A stretch of DNA of 64,000 nt from Pseudomonas sp. HN11 (GTDB lineage: Bacteria; Pseudomonadota; Gammaproteobacteria; Pseudomonadales; Pseudomonadaceae). Below are positions 36,890 to 47,357 of the stretch, piece after piece. Each line of letters opens with the position of its first letter. Positions within the stretch are counted from its first letter, which is position 1. The stretch lies in assembly GCF_021390155.1 (NCBI RefSeq), contig NZ_CP089985.1, positions 2,801,001 through 2,865,000 of the forward strand, given 5' to 3'. The notes below the pieces were generated by a model, which saw only the letters and a list, made by a program, of their open reading frames with translations, was not told where the DNA came from and made no database searches. Both the position numbers and the translations under genes were made by a program.

Positions 36890-38365
36890 ATGACGACACA
36901 ACCGCAATCGCTGAACGCACAAGCCACTGATCAATACAGCATTCTCGACAACATCATTTCCCAGACGCTGCTGAGTGCAGACGACGAGGCGTATGGCATC
37001 GCCAAGCGGGGCGTCTCGGCATTCATCGAAGAGCTGATCAAACCGCAGAACCGTGGCGAGCTCGTCAAGAAACGCATGGTCGACCGGATGATTGCCGAGA
37101 TCGATACGAAGCTAAGCCTGCAAATGGACGAGATTTTGCACCATCCCGAATTCCAGGCCCTGGAAGCGTCCTGGAGGGGGTTGCAGTTGTTGGTTGACCG
37201 CACAAACTTCCGCGAAAACATCAAGATCGAACTGCTGAGCGTCTCCCAGCAGGACCTGTTGGAAGACTTTGAAGACTCCCCGGAAGTGACCCAGTCCGGG
37301 TTGTATAAACATATCTACAGTGCTGAATACGGTCAGTTTGGTGGCCAGCCTGTGGGGGCGATTATCGCCAACTACTTTCTTTCACCCAGTGCACCCGACG
37401 TAAAGCTGATGCAGTACGCGTCCAGTGTGGCCTGCATGGCCCACGCGCCTTTTATCGCCGCAGCCGGGCCTGCGTTCTTCGGGTTGGAGTGTTTCACCGG
37501 TCTACCGGACCTCAAGGATCTGAAAGACCATTTCGAAGGTCCTCAATTCGCCAAATGGCAAAGCTTTCGCCAGAGCGAAGACGCACGCTACATCGGATTG
37601 ACGGTACCGCGCTTCCTGCTGCGAACGCCCTACGATCCCCTTGAATGTCCAGTCAAGACCTTCGCCTACCAGGAGAACGTGGTTAACAGCCACGAGCACT
37701 ACCTGTGGGGCAATACGGCGTACGCCTTTGCCACGCGCCTGACCGATAGTTTTGCGCGGTTTCGCTGGTGCCCGAACATCATCGGTCCGCAAAGCGGTGG
37801 CGCGGTAGAAGACCTGCCGTTGCATCACTTTCACAGCATGGGAGAAATCGAAACCAAGATTCCGACTGAAGTGCTGGTTTCCGACCGCCGTGAATACGAA
37901 CTGGCGCAAGAAGGCTTCATTGCCTTGACGATGCGCAAGGGCAGTGACAACGCCGCATTTTTCTCCGCAAGCTCTGTCCAGAAGCCGAAACACTTTGGCC
38001 TCAGCCCGGAGGGCAAGGAAGCCGAGCTGAATTACCGCTTGGGTACCCAGTTGCCCTACATGATGGTGGTCAATCGCCTGGCCCATTACCTCAAGGTTCT
38101 TCAACGCGAGCAATTGGGGTCATGGAAGGAGCGTACGGATCTGGAGCTGGAGCTCAATAAGTGGATTCGCCAATACGTCGCTGATCAGGAAAACCCCAGT
38201 GCCGAAGTGCGTGGGCGACGCCCGTTGCGTGCGGCTCGCATTGTTGTCAGTGATGTCGACGGCGAGCCCGGCTGGTACCGCGTCAACCTCAGTGTGCGAC
38301 CGCACTTCAAGTACATGGGGGCGGATTTCACGCTGTCACTGGTAGGCAAGCTCGACAAAGAATGA
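36890..38365 (+). CDS. tssC: Type VI secretion sheath large subunit TssC
   Basis: This 491-residue VipB/TssC protein has LEASWRGLQLLVDRT, HAPFIAAAGPAFFGLE, the RFRWCPNIIGPQSGGAVEDLPLH region and the C-terminal RPHFKYMGADFTLSLVGKL. It forms the outer sheath layer that ClpV recycles. The stop overlaps the tssE start by four bases (38362-38365). Confidence 0.97.
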   Translation: MTTQPQSLNAQATDQYSILDNIISQTLLSADDEAYGIAKRGVSAFIEELIKPQNRGELVKKRMVDRMIAEIDTKLSLQMDEILHHPEFQALEASWRGLQLLVDRTNFRENIKIELLSVSQQDLLEDFEDSPEVTQSGLYKHIYSAEYGQFGGQPVGAIIANYFLSPSAPDVKLMQYASSVACMAHAPFIAAAGPAFFGLECFTGLPDLKDLKDHFEGPQFAKWQSFRQSEDARYIGLTVPRFLLRTPYDPLECPVKTFAYQENVVNSHEHYLWGNTAYAFATRLTDSFARFRWCPNIIGPQSGGAVEDLPLHHFHSMGEIETKIPTEVLVSDRREYELAQEGFIALTMRKGSDNAAFFSASSVQKPKHFGLSPEGKEAELNYRLGTQLPYMMVVNRLAHYLKVLQREQLGSWKERTDLELELNKWIRQYVADQENPSAEVRGRRPLRAARIVVSDVDGEPGWYRVNLSVRPHFKYMGADFTLSLVGKLDKE

Positions 38366-38781
38366 GTAGAGACCAGGGAATGCCCCACCATCAAAGCCTT
38401 TTCGAGCGGCTCGAGCGTCCGACGGCTGCCCCTGCATGTAACGTGACATCTGTCGCAACCCATCTTGGGAAAATGCTCAGTATCCGTGCGGGCAGTGTGC
38501 AGACACTGCCGGATTACGGCCTGCCTGACCTCAATGACATGAACCAGAGCCTGCATGAATCGTTGAGTCAGTCGCGGCTTCTGATCGAGCGGTTTATACG
38601 CACTTACGAGCCTCGTTTGAAGCATGTGCGGGTCACGACATTGCCGCGGGATCATGACCCGTTAGCCCAGGCGTTCGCTATCGAAGCCACACTGACGGTC
38701 AAAGGTATCAAGCAGTCTGTGGCGTTCACTGCACGGCTGTGCGATGTCGGCCGGGTAGAGGTTTTGCCGGATGTCGTTTAA
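38362..38781 (+). CDS. tssE: Type VI baseplate protein TssE (gp25-like)
   Basis: This 139-residue protein has the gp25-type motif TLPDYGLPDLNDM and the following helix LSQSRLLIERFIRTYEPRLKHV. TssE is the sheath initiator of the baseplate wedge. It is coupled to tssC by an ATGA overlap and overlaps tssF by 11 bases. Confidence 0.93.
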   Translation: MSRDQGMPHHQSLFERLERPTAAPACNVTSVATHLGKMLSIRAGSVQTLPDYGLPDLNDMNQSLHESLSQSRLLIERFIRTYEPRLKHVRVTTLPRDHDPLAQAFAIEATLTVKGIKQSVAFTARLCDVGRVEVLPDVV

Positions 38782-40558
38782 CCGTTACTACCAAAGCGAG
38801 CTCAGTGCGTTGAGGCAGCTGGGGCGACGCTTTTCGGAGCGCAATCCTGCGCTCGCGCCCTTTCTTGCAGAGCCCGGCCAGGATCCGGACGTGGAAAGGC
38901 TGTTGGAGGGTTTTGCCTTTCTCACGGGGCGCTTGCGCCAGAAACTGGATGACGAGCTTCCGGAGCTGACGCATTCGCTGATGCATTTGCTCTGGCCCAA
39001 CTACATGCGACCGATGCCCGCATTCAGCATTCTGCAGTTTGATCCACTGAAGCACTCAGTTCCTGGTGTGTGGGTTGCACGGGACACACCGGTTGAAAGT
39101 GCTGCCGTCAATGATGAGCGCTGCCGTTTTCGTACCTGTTACGCCACGCAGGTTCTTGCGCTGCAACTGAGCAAGCTGGAGTACAGCACCCAGGCAGAGC
39201 GGGCAGTTCTGACCTTGCGTTTGGAAATGAGCGCTGAAGGTAATTTCAGTGAATGGACCTTTGCCCGTTTGCGCCTGCACCTGGCGGGTGATCGTTACAT
39301 CAGCCAGGAACTGTACCTGAGTTTGCTGCGTGATCTGGACGGCATCGTGCTGCTGCCTTTCGATCGTGATGGCCTGGCAGTCAGTGGGGTTGATGGGCAG
39401 GCAATAACGTTGCGGCTGGGTGCCGACCAGGTACAACCGGTCGGATTCAATGAAGAACATGCGTTGATACCCTATCCGCAGAATACTTTTCGCGGGTATC
39501 GCCATCTGCAGGAGTACTTTGCGTTTCCAGACAAGTTTCTGTTTGTCGATGTGGAGGGGTTGGACGTACTGCGCAGTCTTCCCGGTGAGGTGCTAGAGCA
39601 GGTGTGTGGCGTGATGTTGCGCTTCGAATTGCGCAACCCCTGGCGTGGGGCCCGGCAACCCACGCTGGATAACGTAAAGCTGTACTGCACGCCTATCGTG
39701 AATTTGTTCAAGCATGACGCGGTGCCCATTCGCCTGGATGGCAAGCAGGATGAATACTTGTTGATCGCCAGTGAGTATTCGCGGGAAAACGCCTGCGTTT
39801 TCTCCGTAGACAGCGTGACAGGCTGGCATCCTGGAGGGCTTGGCTATCGTACCTATGTGCCCTTCGAATCCTTCGAGCACGATGGTGATGCCAACCTGCC
39901 TGAGGCCCCAGCCAGTTACAGCATTCGCCAACGGCCATCGGCACAGCATGCAGGGCTCGATACCTGGCTTGGGTTTGACACCTGCCAAGAGTCAAGCCAA
40001 CAAACACTGTCTATCGAACTGACATGCACCAATCACAACCTGCCTCGACTGTTGCACGTAGGCGACATCAACCAGCCTTGCGAGCAGACGCCGGAAGGGT
40101 TGTCGTTCCGAAATATCTGCGCACCGACAGCAAGCTTCTTTCCGCCTCTGGACCAGGATTTTCTCTGGCGCCTTATCAGCAACATGTCGCTCAACTACCT
40201 GTCATTGAGCGACATCGCTGCCTTGAAAATGATCCTCGAAACCTATGATTTGCCACGCTATCACGACCGGCAGGCACAAAAGGTGAGCGAGAGAAAGTTG
40301 GGCGCAATCCGGTCTGTCAGCCATTCAGCCGTCGATCGATTGCACCGAGGCTTGCCATTTCGTGGGGTACGTATCGATTTGACCATCGATTTCCAGGGCT
40401 TTCTTGGCCCGGGTGAAGTGTTCGTGTTCGCCTCGGTCCTCAACGAATTTTTTGCACTCTATGCCAGCCTCAACACCTATCACGAACTAAGAGTCCTCAG
40501 CACACAAGGAGACGTGTACCTATGGCCACCACGGATGGGCCAACAGCCTCTTCTTTGA
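38771..40558 (+). CDS. tssF: Type VI baseplate protein TssF
   Basis: This 595-residue VasA/TssF protein begins FNRYYQSELSALRQLGRRFSERNP and has the LTHSLMHLLWPNYMRPMPAF segment and the C-terminal FRGVRIDLTIDFQGFLGPGEVFVFASVL. It forms the baseplate wedge with TssG, TssE and TssK. The length is normal. It overlaps tssE by 11 bases and tssG by 37 bases. Confidence 0.96.
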   Translation: MSFNRYYQSELSALRQLGRRFSERNPALAPFLAEPGQDPDVERLLEGFAFLTGRLRQKLDDELPELTHSLMHLLWPNYMRPMPAFSILQFDPLKHSVPGVWVARDTPVESAAVNDERCRFRTCYATQVLALQLSKLEYSTQAERAVLTLRLEMSAEGNFSEWTFARLRLHLAGDRYISQELYLSLLRDLDGIVLLPFDRDGLAVSGVDGQAITLRLGADQVQPVGFNEEHALIPYPQNTFRGYRHLQEYFAFPDKFLFVDVEGLDVLRSLPGEVLEQVCGVMLRFELRNPWRGARQPTLDNVKLYCTPIVNLFKHDAVPIRLDGKQDEYLLIASEYSRENACVFSVDSVTGWHPGGLGYRTYVPFESFEHDGDANLPEAPASYSIRQRPSAQHAGLDTWLGFDTCQESSQQTLSIELTCTNHNLPRLLHVGDINQPCEQTPEGLSFRNICAPTASFFPPLDQDFLWRLISNMSLNYLSLSDIAALKMILETYDLPRYHDRQAQKVSERKLGAIRSVSHSAVDRLHRGLPFRGVRIDLTIDFQGFLGPGEVFVFASVLNEFFALYASLNTYHELRVLSTQGDVYLWPPRMGQQPLL

Positions 40559-41529
40559 CGCAACTGTCCCGGGTCATTCGCGAGTACTCACTGTTCCAGG
40601 CAGTATCGCAGGTGATCCAGCGTCTGCGCGATGCCCATCCAGTGTTGGATGACGACGCGTTGTATGACCTGCTGGAGTTTCAAGCCAACCCAGGTCTGGG
40701 GTTTCCCGCCCACGATATTGATCGGGTGGAGTTTTTCATTGAGCACGAACAGTTACGGGCGCGTCTTCGCCTCAACCTGTTGAGTTTGTGTGGCGCGGGG
40801 TCGCCATTGCCCGCCTTTTATGCGGAGCAGGCCTGTGCCGATGGCGCGGATGGAAATGTTACTCGGGACTTTCTGGATGTGTTTCACCATCGCTTGCAAC
40901 GGCTGATGTTGCCGATATGGCGCAAGTATCGTTATCGGGCGTGTTTCCAGTCGGATGCACGTGATGCCTTTTCCGAGCAGATGTTCGCATTGATCGGTTT
41001 GAGGGGGCGACAGATTCGCAGTGCCGCTCAATTGAACTGCAAGCGGCTGTTGCCCTATCTGGGGTTGCTTGGCCTTCGGGCACATTCGGCAACCTTGATC
41101 GAGACAGTGCTGCGCTACTACTTCAGGCACAACCGTTTGTTCATCGAACAATGGGTATTACGCACGGTCGTCATCGCGCACTCACAGCAAAACCGGCTTG
41201 GCGCGGCGAACAGCGTGCTTGGCCATGATCAGGTGCTGGGGAGCCAGGTCGTCGATCGCAGCGGCAAGTTCAGGGTGCATTTGCTGGGCTTGGGTTGGCA
41301 CCAATTCCACGGCTTTCTGCCCTCGGGCACGGACTACCCATTGCTGTGTTCATTGGTACGGCTGACGGCTCGTGATCCTTTGGAATACGACCTGCGCCTG
41401 GTACTGGCCAAGGAAGAAATCAAACCGTTGCACATTGGCGAACACAACGTCTGTCGCCTCGGCTGGACCAGCTGGCTGGCACATGAGTGCGCCGACGGTG
41501 CAGTCATTGTGTCGAGCAACGCTCATTAG
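40522..41529 (+). CDS. tssG: Type VI baseplate protein TssG
   Basis: This 335-residue VasB/TssG protein has LFQAVSQVIQRLRDAHP, the GLGFPAHDI-type strand, LPAFYAEQ and FLDVFHHRLQRLMLPIWRKYRY, all typical landmarks. It is the wedge partner of TssF. The ATG at 40522 has AAGGAG 10 bases upstream inside tssF. Confidence 0.95.
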   Translation: MATTDGPTASSLTQLSRVIREYSLFQAVSQVIQRLRDAHPVLDDDALYDLLEFQANPGLGFPAHDIDRVEFFIEHEQLRARLRLNLLSLCGAGSPLPAFYAEQACADGADGNVTRDFLDVFHHRLQRLMLPIWRKYRYRACFQSDARDAFSEQMFALIGLRGRQIRSAAQLNCKRLLPYLGLLGLRAHSATLIETVLRYYFRHNRLFIEQWVLRTVVIAHSQQNRLGAANSVLGHDQVLGSQVVDRSGKFRVHLLGLGWHQFHGFLPSGTDYPLLCSLVRLTARDPLEYDLRLVLAKEEIKPLHIGEHNVCRLGWTSWLAHECADGAVIVSSNAH

Positions 41530-41541
41530 GGATGAATCATT

Positions 41542-43974
41542 ATGATGAATGTGGACCTGCAACAACTTATCCAGACATTGACCAGCCGCACCCGTCGAGA
41601 TTTGGAGCGCGCGGCCGAGCGATGCGTCATGCGCGGCGGCAGGGAAGTGTTGGTGGAGGACCTGTTGTTGACCCAGCTGGAACATCATGACGGCCTGTTG
41701 GCTCGAGCGCTGGCGGATGCGGCTATCGACGTGGGAGCGCTGCAAGCCACGTTGCAACCCAGGAAGGAGACAAGCGCTTCGCGCAACCCAGTGTTTGCCC
41801 AGGCACTCGTGCAATGGCTGCAGCAGGCATTGATGATTGCCCATCTGGAGCTTCGGCAGACTGAAGTCGATCACGGTGCTCTTTTGCTGGCACTGCTGCG
41901 TCACCCGCTACAACACGCGGGCACTGCCTATCAGGCGCTTTTGAACGGTTTGGATGCGCAGCGTGTGCAAAGCTACCTGTTGAGCCAGGCACCTGAAACT
42001 GAACGCGCCCCGCGGGGCGATTCAATGCTGGAGCGCTTCACCCATGACCTGACCCGCCAGGCCCATGACGGGAGTATTGACCCGGTGTTGTGCCGCGACG
42101 CCGAGATCATCCAGTTGATCGACATCCTCATGCGGCGGCGCAAGAACAATCCGATACTTGTTGGTGACGCCGGGGTAGGCAAGACCGCTGTTGTTGAAGG
42201 TCTCGCATTGCGTATCGCCAGCGCACAAGTGCCGCAGGCTCTGAAGGATGTGCGTGTGCTGACACTGGATATGGGACTGCTCCAGGCTGGTGCCAGTATC
42301 AAGGGGGAGTTCGAGCGACGCCTCAAAGGCGTCATCGATGAAGTCAACGCCTCGGCAAAACCGGTAATCCTGTTTATCGACGAGGCTCATACGCTGGTGG
42401 GCGCAGGGAGCCAGGCAGGCGGGTCCGATGCTGCCAATCTGCTCAAACCGGCCCTCGCTCGTGGTGAGCTGCGTACCATCGCTGCCACCACCTGGTCGGA
42501 ATACAAGAAATACTTCGAAAAAGATCCGGCATTAGCGCGACGTTTCCAGCCTGTAATGGTTGGCGAGCCTAGTGTCGAGCAAGCGATTTCGATCCTGCGC
42601 GGATTAGTTTCGGTGTATGAGTGCAGCCATGGTGTTTATGTGCGAGACGATGCGGTCGTGGCGGCGGTGCAGATGAGCGCCCGCTACATGACCGGACGCC
42701 AGTTACCCGATAAAGCAGTGGACGTGCTGGATACCGCCTGTGCTCGCTTGCGGACTCGTCAAGAAACGCCTGGAGAAGAATTGCAGCACCTCTATGCGCA
42801 AGCGGCCGAAGCTGCGCAACAGCATCAAGCAGTGAGCCGCGACAGGGATGAAGGGCTTTGCGTGGATGAGCAGGTCTTGCACACGCTGACCCTGCGCATG
42901 GAGACGAATGAGCGCCAGCGTCAGCATCTGGAGCAGCGCTGGTTTGATCAGCGCGCATCGGCACAGCAGGTATGCCCGCGCCTGGTGGCTGAGGTCATCA
43001 GTGCATGGACCGGAATCCCGGTTGAGCAACTGGCGGTCGAGCACAGTACACGTGTCCAGGGATTCGCCGACGCCATGCGTTTGCGCATTCTCGGGCAGGA
43101 GCAAGCGGTGCAAGCCCTGGACCGCAATCTGCGCGCCGTGGCCGCTGGTCTGAACAATGCCGATGCGCCGGTCGGTGTATTCCTGCTGGTGGGCCCGAGT
43201 GGCGTGGGCAAGACCGAGACTGCACTGGCCATTGGCGATCTGTTGTATGGCGGTGAGCGCTTTGTCACTACTCTCAATATGTCGGAATTCCAGGAAAAAC
43301 ACTCGCTGTCTCGGTTGATTGGCGCACCGCCTGGCTATATCGGATTTGGTGAGGGCGGGGTGCTGACAGAAGCCGTGCGCCAACGCCCGTATTCGGTGGT
43401 GTTGCTTGATGAGGTCGAAAAGGCCGATCCCGAAGTATTGAACCTGTTCTATCAGATTTTCGACAAGGGCCTGGTCAATGACGCAGAGGGCCGGGAAATC
43501 GACTTTCGCAACACGCTGATCCTGATGACGTCCAACCTGGGCAGCGAGTGCATCGGCCAACTCTGTACCGGTGACCGACGACCTGATGTGCAGGTGCTGC
43601 AAGAGGCGATTCACCCGGTGCTGCGCGACCACTTCAAACCCGCGCTGCTGGCCCGGATGCGCGTAGTGCCGTATTACCCGATCAGCGGTGAGATTCTGCA
43701 TGACCTGGTAAGGCTGAAACTGGAGCGCCTGGGACAAAGATTGCACCTGCGCAAGCTGGAGTTCAGCTATACGGCAGCGCTGGTTACCCACATGGCCGAG
43801 CGTTGTGCCCACGGTGACAGCGGTGCTCGTTACATAGACCAATGGATCGAACTCCATTTGTTGCCGCAGATGGTCGATCGCCTGCTGGACGCCATGGCTC
43901 AAGGCGCGCCCCTTTCACAGATACGCGCAGGCCTGGACGGCGATGGGTACCCATTCTGTGAGTTCAGCCAATGA
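41542..43974 (+). CDS. clpV: Type VI sheath-disassembly ATPase ClpV (TssH)
   Basis: This 810-residue Hsp100 ATPase has an N-terminal domain (residues about 1-160) that binds TssC and two AAA+ modules with Walker [14 protein letters not shown] and [15 protein letters not shown] and Walker [13 protein letters not shown] and [14 protein letters not shown]. It is somewhat shorter than the 850-900 of most ClpV proteins; the middle domain looks short. It disassembles contracted sheath. The stop overlaps the next start by four bases. Confidence 0.95.
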   Translation: MMNVDLQQLIQTLTSRTRRDLERAAERCVMRGGREVLVEDLLLTQLEHHDGLLARALADAAIDVGALQATLQPRKETSASRNPVFAQALVQWLQQALMIAHLELRQTEVDHGALLLALLRHPLQHAGTAYQALLNGLDAQRVQSYLLSQAPETERAPRGDSMLERFTHDLTRQAHDGSIDPVLCRDAEIIQLIDILMRRRKNNPILVGDAGVGKTAVVEGLALRIASAQVPQALKDVRVLTLDMGLLQAGASIKGEFERRLKGVIDEVNASAKPVILFIDEAHTLVGAGSQAGGSDAANLLKPALARGELRTIAATTWSEYKKYFEKDPALARRFQPVMVGEPSVEQAISILRGLVSVYECSHGVYVRDDAVVAAVQMSARYMTGRQLPDKAVDVLDTACARLRTRQETPGEELQHLYAQAAEAAQQHQAVSRDRDEGLCVDEQVLHTLTLRMETNERQRQHLEQRWFDQRASAQQVCPRLVAEVISAWTGIPVEQLAVEHSTRVQGFADAMRLRILGQEQAVQALDRNLRAVAAGLNNADAPVGVFLLVGPSGVGKTETALAIGDLLYGGERFVTTLNMSEFQEKHSLSRLIGAPPGYIGFGEGGVLTEAVRQRPYSVVLLDEVEKADPEVLNLFYQIFDKGLVNDAEGREIDFRNTLILMTSNLGSECIGQLCTGDRRPDVQVLQEAIHPVLRDHFKPALLARMRVVPYYPISGEILHDLVRLKLERLGQRLHLRKLEFSYTAALVTHMAERCAHGDSGARYIDQWIELHLLPQMVDRLLDAMAQGAPLSQIRAGLDGDGYPFCEFSQ

Positions 43975-45503
43975 GGGATGACCTGTTTGCTCGATTACCC
44001 CATCCGCTGGCCTACGCCGAAGCCCTGATCGGCTGGTTCGCCCGCCTGGGCATCGAAGCTGACGCGATGACCTTGCCTGGCCTGTGTGTGGCAGCGGCAG
44101 CGCAACTGAGCGAATGCGAACTCAGCCAATGGTATTGGCGCAACGAAGCGACAGGCCGACTTGAGCTGATTGCCCAGCATCGGCCCGATGCGCTGTCCCT
44201 CAGCGATGCCATCTGCACCGCCGACTTTCAGCATGAGCAGGTCTTGCACTACGTGCTCGCTCATCAAACAGCGCTAAGCCTGGAAGACCTCACTGGCAGC
44301 GCCTACGACTGCGGATTCCTACCGTCAGGGGCGACGCCTTGGAGAGCGTTGTCATGCGTACCGCTTTTCAATCGACAGATGACCATCAATGGCGTGTTGC
44401 TATGTGCCAGCCATCACCCGAAAAACCTGCAGGACTACGCCGCCACCTTGAGCCGACTGGGCAGCTTTGCCCTGACGCAACTGGCTTTGCTGCGGAGCAA
44501 GCGTTGCGTAGACCGTTTCACGACGCCCGCTGATCCCACGCCGCTGCCCCGCGCGGCATTTGGGTTAGTCGGTACCAGTACGGCCATGGATGAAGCGTAC
44601 CGCCTGATCGGCAAGGTGTTGCATACCCCCTATACCGTATTGCTGCGCGGCGAGACCGGTACGGGTAAGGAGGTGGTGGCGCGAGCGATCCATTCGGCTG
44701 GGCGACGCAGCAGCAAAGCGTTCGTGGTGCAAAACTGTGCGGCGTTTCCTGAAGGGCTACTCGAGAGTGAACTGTTCGGCTATCGCAAAGGCGCTTTCAC
44801 CGGGGCTGATCGCAACCACACTGGGCTGTTTGACGCGGCGCACGGTGGCACGTTGCTCCTGGACGAAATCGGCGATATGCCACTTGCGCTGCAGGCCAAG
44901 TTGCTGCGGGTTCTGCAGGAAGGCGAAGTCCGCCCGCTTGGGGCCAGCACCGCTCACAAGGTCGATGTACGCATCATCGCCGCAACTCACCGGGACCTCG
45001 CGGCGATGGTGGCCGAAGGCAGTTTTCGCGAGGACCTTTACTACCGGTTGGCGCAGTTTCCCATCGAACTGCCGCCCTTGCGTGAGCGCGACGGCGATGT
45101 GTTGCTATTGGCGCGCGAATTTTCGCAGAAGGCTTGTGCTGCACTTGGGCGGGTTCCGGTGGGTTGGTCCAGCGCGGCGTTGGATCAACTCTCAAGTCAC
45201 GCCTTCCCTGGCAATGTCCGCGAGCTCAAATGCCTGGTGGAGCGTGCAGTACTGCTGTGTGATGAGGGTGTGATCCTGCCGGCGCACCTGTCCTTGTCTG
45301 CGCCACCAGCCAATGAGTCGGTCGATGCAACCTTGCGCCAACGGCTGGAGCGGGTCGAGCGGGTATTCCTGATCGATTGTCTGCACAAGAACCGTGGCAA
45401 TCGCACCCGTACCGCACGCGAGCTAGGCGTTGCGCGGCGCACGCTGCTTTACCGTCTGGCGCGCCTGAAGATCCCCGTTGGTGATGTTCGGGGGGAGTGC
45501 TGA
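43971..45503 (+). CDS. Sigma-54 dependent activator of type VI secretion (Sfa/VasH-like)
   Basis: This 510-residue enhancer-binding protein has an N-terminal GAF-like sensor (about residues 20-180), an AAA+ domain with Walker [23 protein letters not shown] loop and LLDEIGDM, and a C-terminal Fis-type helix-turn-helix ([20 protein letters not shown]). Its position between clpV and a small lipoprotein is that of Sfa2 in P. aeruginosa HSI-II and it resembles VasH of V. cholerae. It is coupled to clpV by an ATGA overlap. Its own sigma-54 targets were not seen near the cluster start, so it may act on distant hcp/vgrG loci. Confidence 0.92.
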   Translation: MRDDLFARLPHPLAYAEALIGWFARLGIEADAMTLPGLCVAAAAQLSECELSQWYWRNEATGRLELIAQHRPDALSLSDAICTADFQHEQVLHYVLAHQTALSLEDLTGSAYDCGFLPSGATPWRALSCVPLFNRQMTINGVLLCASHHPKNLQDYAATLSRLGSFALTQLALLRSKRCVDRFTTPADPTPLPRAAFGLVGTSTAMDEAYRLIGKVLHTPYTVLLRGETGTGKEVVARAIHSAGRRSSKAFVVQNCAAFPEGLLESELFGYRKGAFTGADRNHTGLFDAAHGGTLLLDEIGDMPLALQAKLLRVLQEGEVRPLGASTAHKVDVRIIAATHRDLAAMVAEGSFREDLYYRLAQFPIELPPLRERDGDVLLLAREFSQKACAALGRVPVGWSSAALDQLSSHAFPGNVRELKCLVERAVLLCDEGVILPAHLSLSAPPANESVDATLRQRLERVERVFLIDCLHKNRGNRTRTARELGVARRTLLYRLARLKIPVGDVRGEC

Positions 45504-45545
45504 ATGGGGACCGTGTGGGCACCTTATTTTCATGGGAGATACCTG

Positions 45546-45677
45546 ATGCCTTTTCATCCGTGGCAAGCCCTGGTGCTTGTGTTGTGTTTGCTGGGCGGCT
45601 GTAACGCCAATTATGTCTTTGATGATGCTGACTACCGTCCGTTGGGTGATCCCCAGGCGTCTCGTCAAGGGCGTTGA
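45546..45677 (+). CDS. Small T6SS lipoprotein (OrfX position), 43 residues
   Basis: This very short gene encodes MPFHPWQALVLVLCLLGGCN followed by ANYVFDDADYRPLGDPQASRQGR. The first 19 residues form a lipoprotein signal with lipobox LLGGC, so the mature product would be a lipidated peptide of about 25 residues, acidic then basic. GGGAG lies about 8 bases before the ATG, and the next gene starts 15 bases after its stop. Its position between the Sfa-type activator and FHA gene is that of orfX in HSI-II clusters. The role is unknown; it may sit by TssJ in the outer-membrane complex. Confidence 0.75.
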   Translation: MPFHPWQALVLVLCLLGGCNANYVFDDADYRPLGDPQASRQGR

Positions 45678-45692
45678 ACAAGGAGCATTGGC

Positions 45693-46865
45693 ATGCAATT
45701 GGTGTTTGAAGTGTGTAGCTCTACAGGCGGTGTGCCGTCTGCGCGCAAGACGTTCGAGGAGGTGGGGGGTGTGATTGGCCGTGGTGCGGGATGTGACTGG
45801 ATCATCCCTGATGCCGATCGCTTGATTTCCAGTCACCACGGTTTGGTCAGTTATCGGGACGGTCACTACTTACTGACGGATATCAGCAGCAACGGGATCA
45901 GTGTGTCAGGCAGCATGGAGCGTCTGTGCAAGGGCCAGGCACGGCTCATCAGCGATGGAGAGGTCTATCAACTCGGGACACTGGAAATTCGTGCCCGCCT
46001 TATAGCGAACACCCGGCAGTCGTTTGCTCGGGATGACACGATTCCAGACGATGCGTTCCTGGGACTTGATCCTGTCGATGCCTTGGATCACGCGCAATTG
46101 CGCGATCACTCATCGGCAGATTTGGATGCCTTGGGTATGTCGAGGGAGGCGGCTGTTCAATCGCTCTGTCATGGGGCTGTGGACCGTGATCATCTGCTCG
46201 TCCCGACGTTCGCCGAGCCGGAAAGGGAAGAGCTGCCTCAAGCGCCCATCACGGCTGCACCAGCCGTAGCGGAAGCATTCTGGCAGCAGTTTGCGCAGAC
46301 ATTGGGCATGCAAGTGGACACGCTTGATAGGCAGGCTCGCGAAGCCCTGGCGATCAGGGTGGCAAGCCTGCTCAGGCAAACCGTTGAAGGGTTGCAGCAA
46401 AGCCTGCGAACCCGCGACGAATTGATCGGTGAGATCAGCGGGGCACTGACTGCCTCTGGACTGAATAGCCGCAATCCGTTGAACGATGGCACTGACACAC
46501 AGGCCGCCTTGGCGACACTGCTGGGGGGGGATGAGCCGGGCCGGCTCTCTGCCGAACAGGCAGTTGCCCAGGTCTGCCGAGACCTGCAAGTTCATCAACT
46601 GGCTCTGGTCGTGGCCTGCCGAGCTACCGTGCGCGGAGCCTTGGCAGCTTTTGCGCCTGGGCATCTGCTGCTGCGTTTCGAGTGTGAGGGCAAGCCACCC
46701 CGGTTCTTTACGGACGGTGCTCACTGGCGGGCTTACAAACGTCACTATCGGCGGGTGACTGACGAGCTGCCGCAGGGTGAACACTTGCTGCGTACTGAGT
46801 TTGCCAACGCCTACGAGGAGCAGGTACGCCTGGTCTCCAGCCTGCATGCCGGATATTCAGGATGA
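45693..46865 (+). CDS. fha: Type VI FHA-domain protein TagH (Fha)
   Basis: This 390-residue protein has an N-terminal forkhead-associated domain (residues about 20-95) with the phosphothreonine pocket pattern GRGAGCDWIIPD, ISSHHG and SSNGISV, a variable linker, and the C-terminal TagH/ImpI domain (AEAFWQQFAQTLGMQVD; FTDGAHWRAYKRHYRRV). It binds phosphorylated partner protein and links the kinase at 53628 to assembly. It overlaps tssJ's alternative start. Confidence 0.93.
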   Translation: MQLVFEVCSSTGGVPSARKTFEEVGGVIGRGAGCDWIIPDADRLISSHHGLVSYRDGHYLLTDISSNGISVSGSMERLCKGQARLISDGEVYQLGTLEIRARLIANTRQSFARDDTIPDDAFLGLDPVDALDHAQLRDHSSADLDALGMSREAAVQSLCHGAVDRDHLLVPTFAEPEREELPQAPITAAPAVAEAFWQQFAQTLGMQVDTLDRQAREALAIRVASLLRQTVEGLQQSLRTRDELIGEISGALTASGLNSRNPLNDGTDTQAALATLLGGDEPGRLSAEQAVAQVCRDLQVHQLALVVACRATVRGALAAFAPGHLLLRFECEGKPPRFFTDGAHWRAYKRHYRRVTDELPQGEHLLRTEFANAYEEQVRLVSSLHAGYSG

Positions 46866-46870
46866 TATTC

Positions 46871-47356
46871 ATGTCTCGAGTTGCCGTTACATCAATGCTG
46901 TTGGTGCTGGGCTTGTTGGGCGGCTGCAGCAACCTTTCACCTTTTTCGACCCTGACCAAGCTGGACCTGACGTTCACGGCCAGCGATGAGGTGAACCCCG
47001 ATCTTCATGGCCGTCCCTCGCCGGTTGTGGTGCATCTGGTTGAGCTGCGGCACCCCGTGGCATTCGAAAATACCGATTTCTTCAGCCTCTATGATCGGGC
47101 TGAGCAGGTGCTGCCCAAGGATTGGGTCAGCAGTGAAGAGCTGGAGCTGCGTCCCGGTGAACACTTGGCGCTCAAACTCAGTGTCGAGCCGCGCAGCCGT
47201 TATGTTGGCGTGCTGGCGGCCTATCGCGACCTGCCCCATGTGCAATGGCGGATGGTCTTGGCTGTAGCACCCGGGCAACTGACCCGTGCCCACATTGTGC
47301 TGGATCAGACAGGTATCCGCCGTGCAGTACCTCAAACCGACAGGACGGAGGATTGA
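46871..47356 (+). CDS. tssJ: Type VI outer-membrane lipoprotein TssJ
   Basis: This 161-residue protein has a lipoprotein signal with lipobox LLGGCSN at about residue 20, and a beta-sandwich body with LDLTFTASDEVNPD, VVVHLVELRH and FFSLYDRAEQVLPKDW, landmarks of TssJ. It anchors TssM in the membrane complex. AGGA lies 8 bases before the ATG at 46871; ATG 46862, overlapping the fha stop, would add three residues. Confidence 0.94.
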   Translation: MSRVAVTSMLLVLGLLGGCSNLSPFSTLTKLDLTFTASDEVNPDLHGRPSPVVVHLVELRHPVAFENTDFFSLYDRAEQVLPKDWVSSEELELRPGEHLALKLSVEPRSRYVGVLAAYRDLPHVQWRMVLAVAPGQLTRAHIVLDQTGIRRAVPQTDRTED

Positions 47357-47357
47357 G

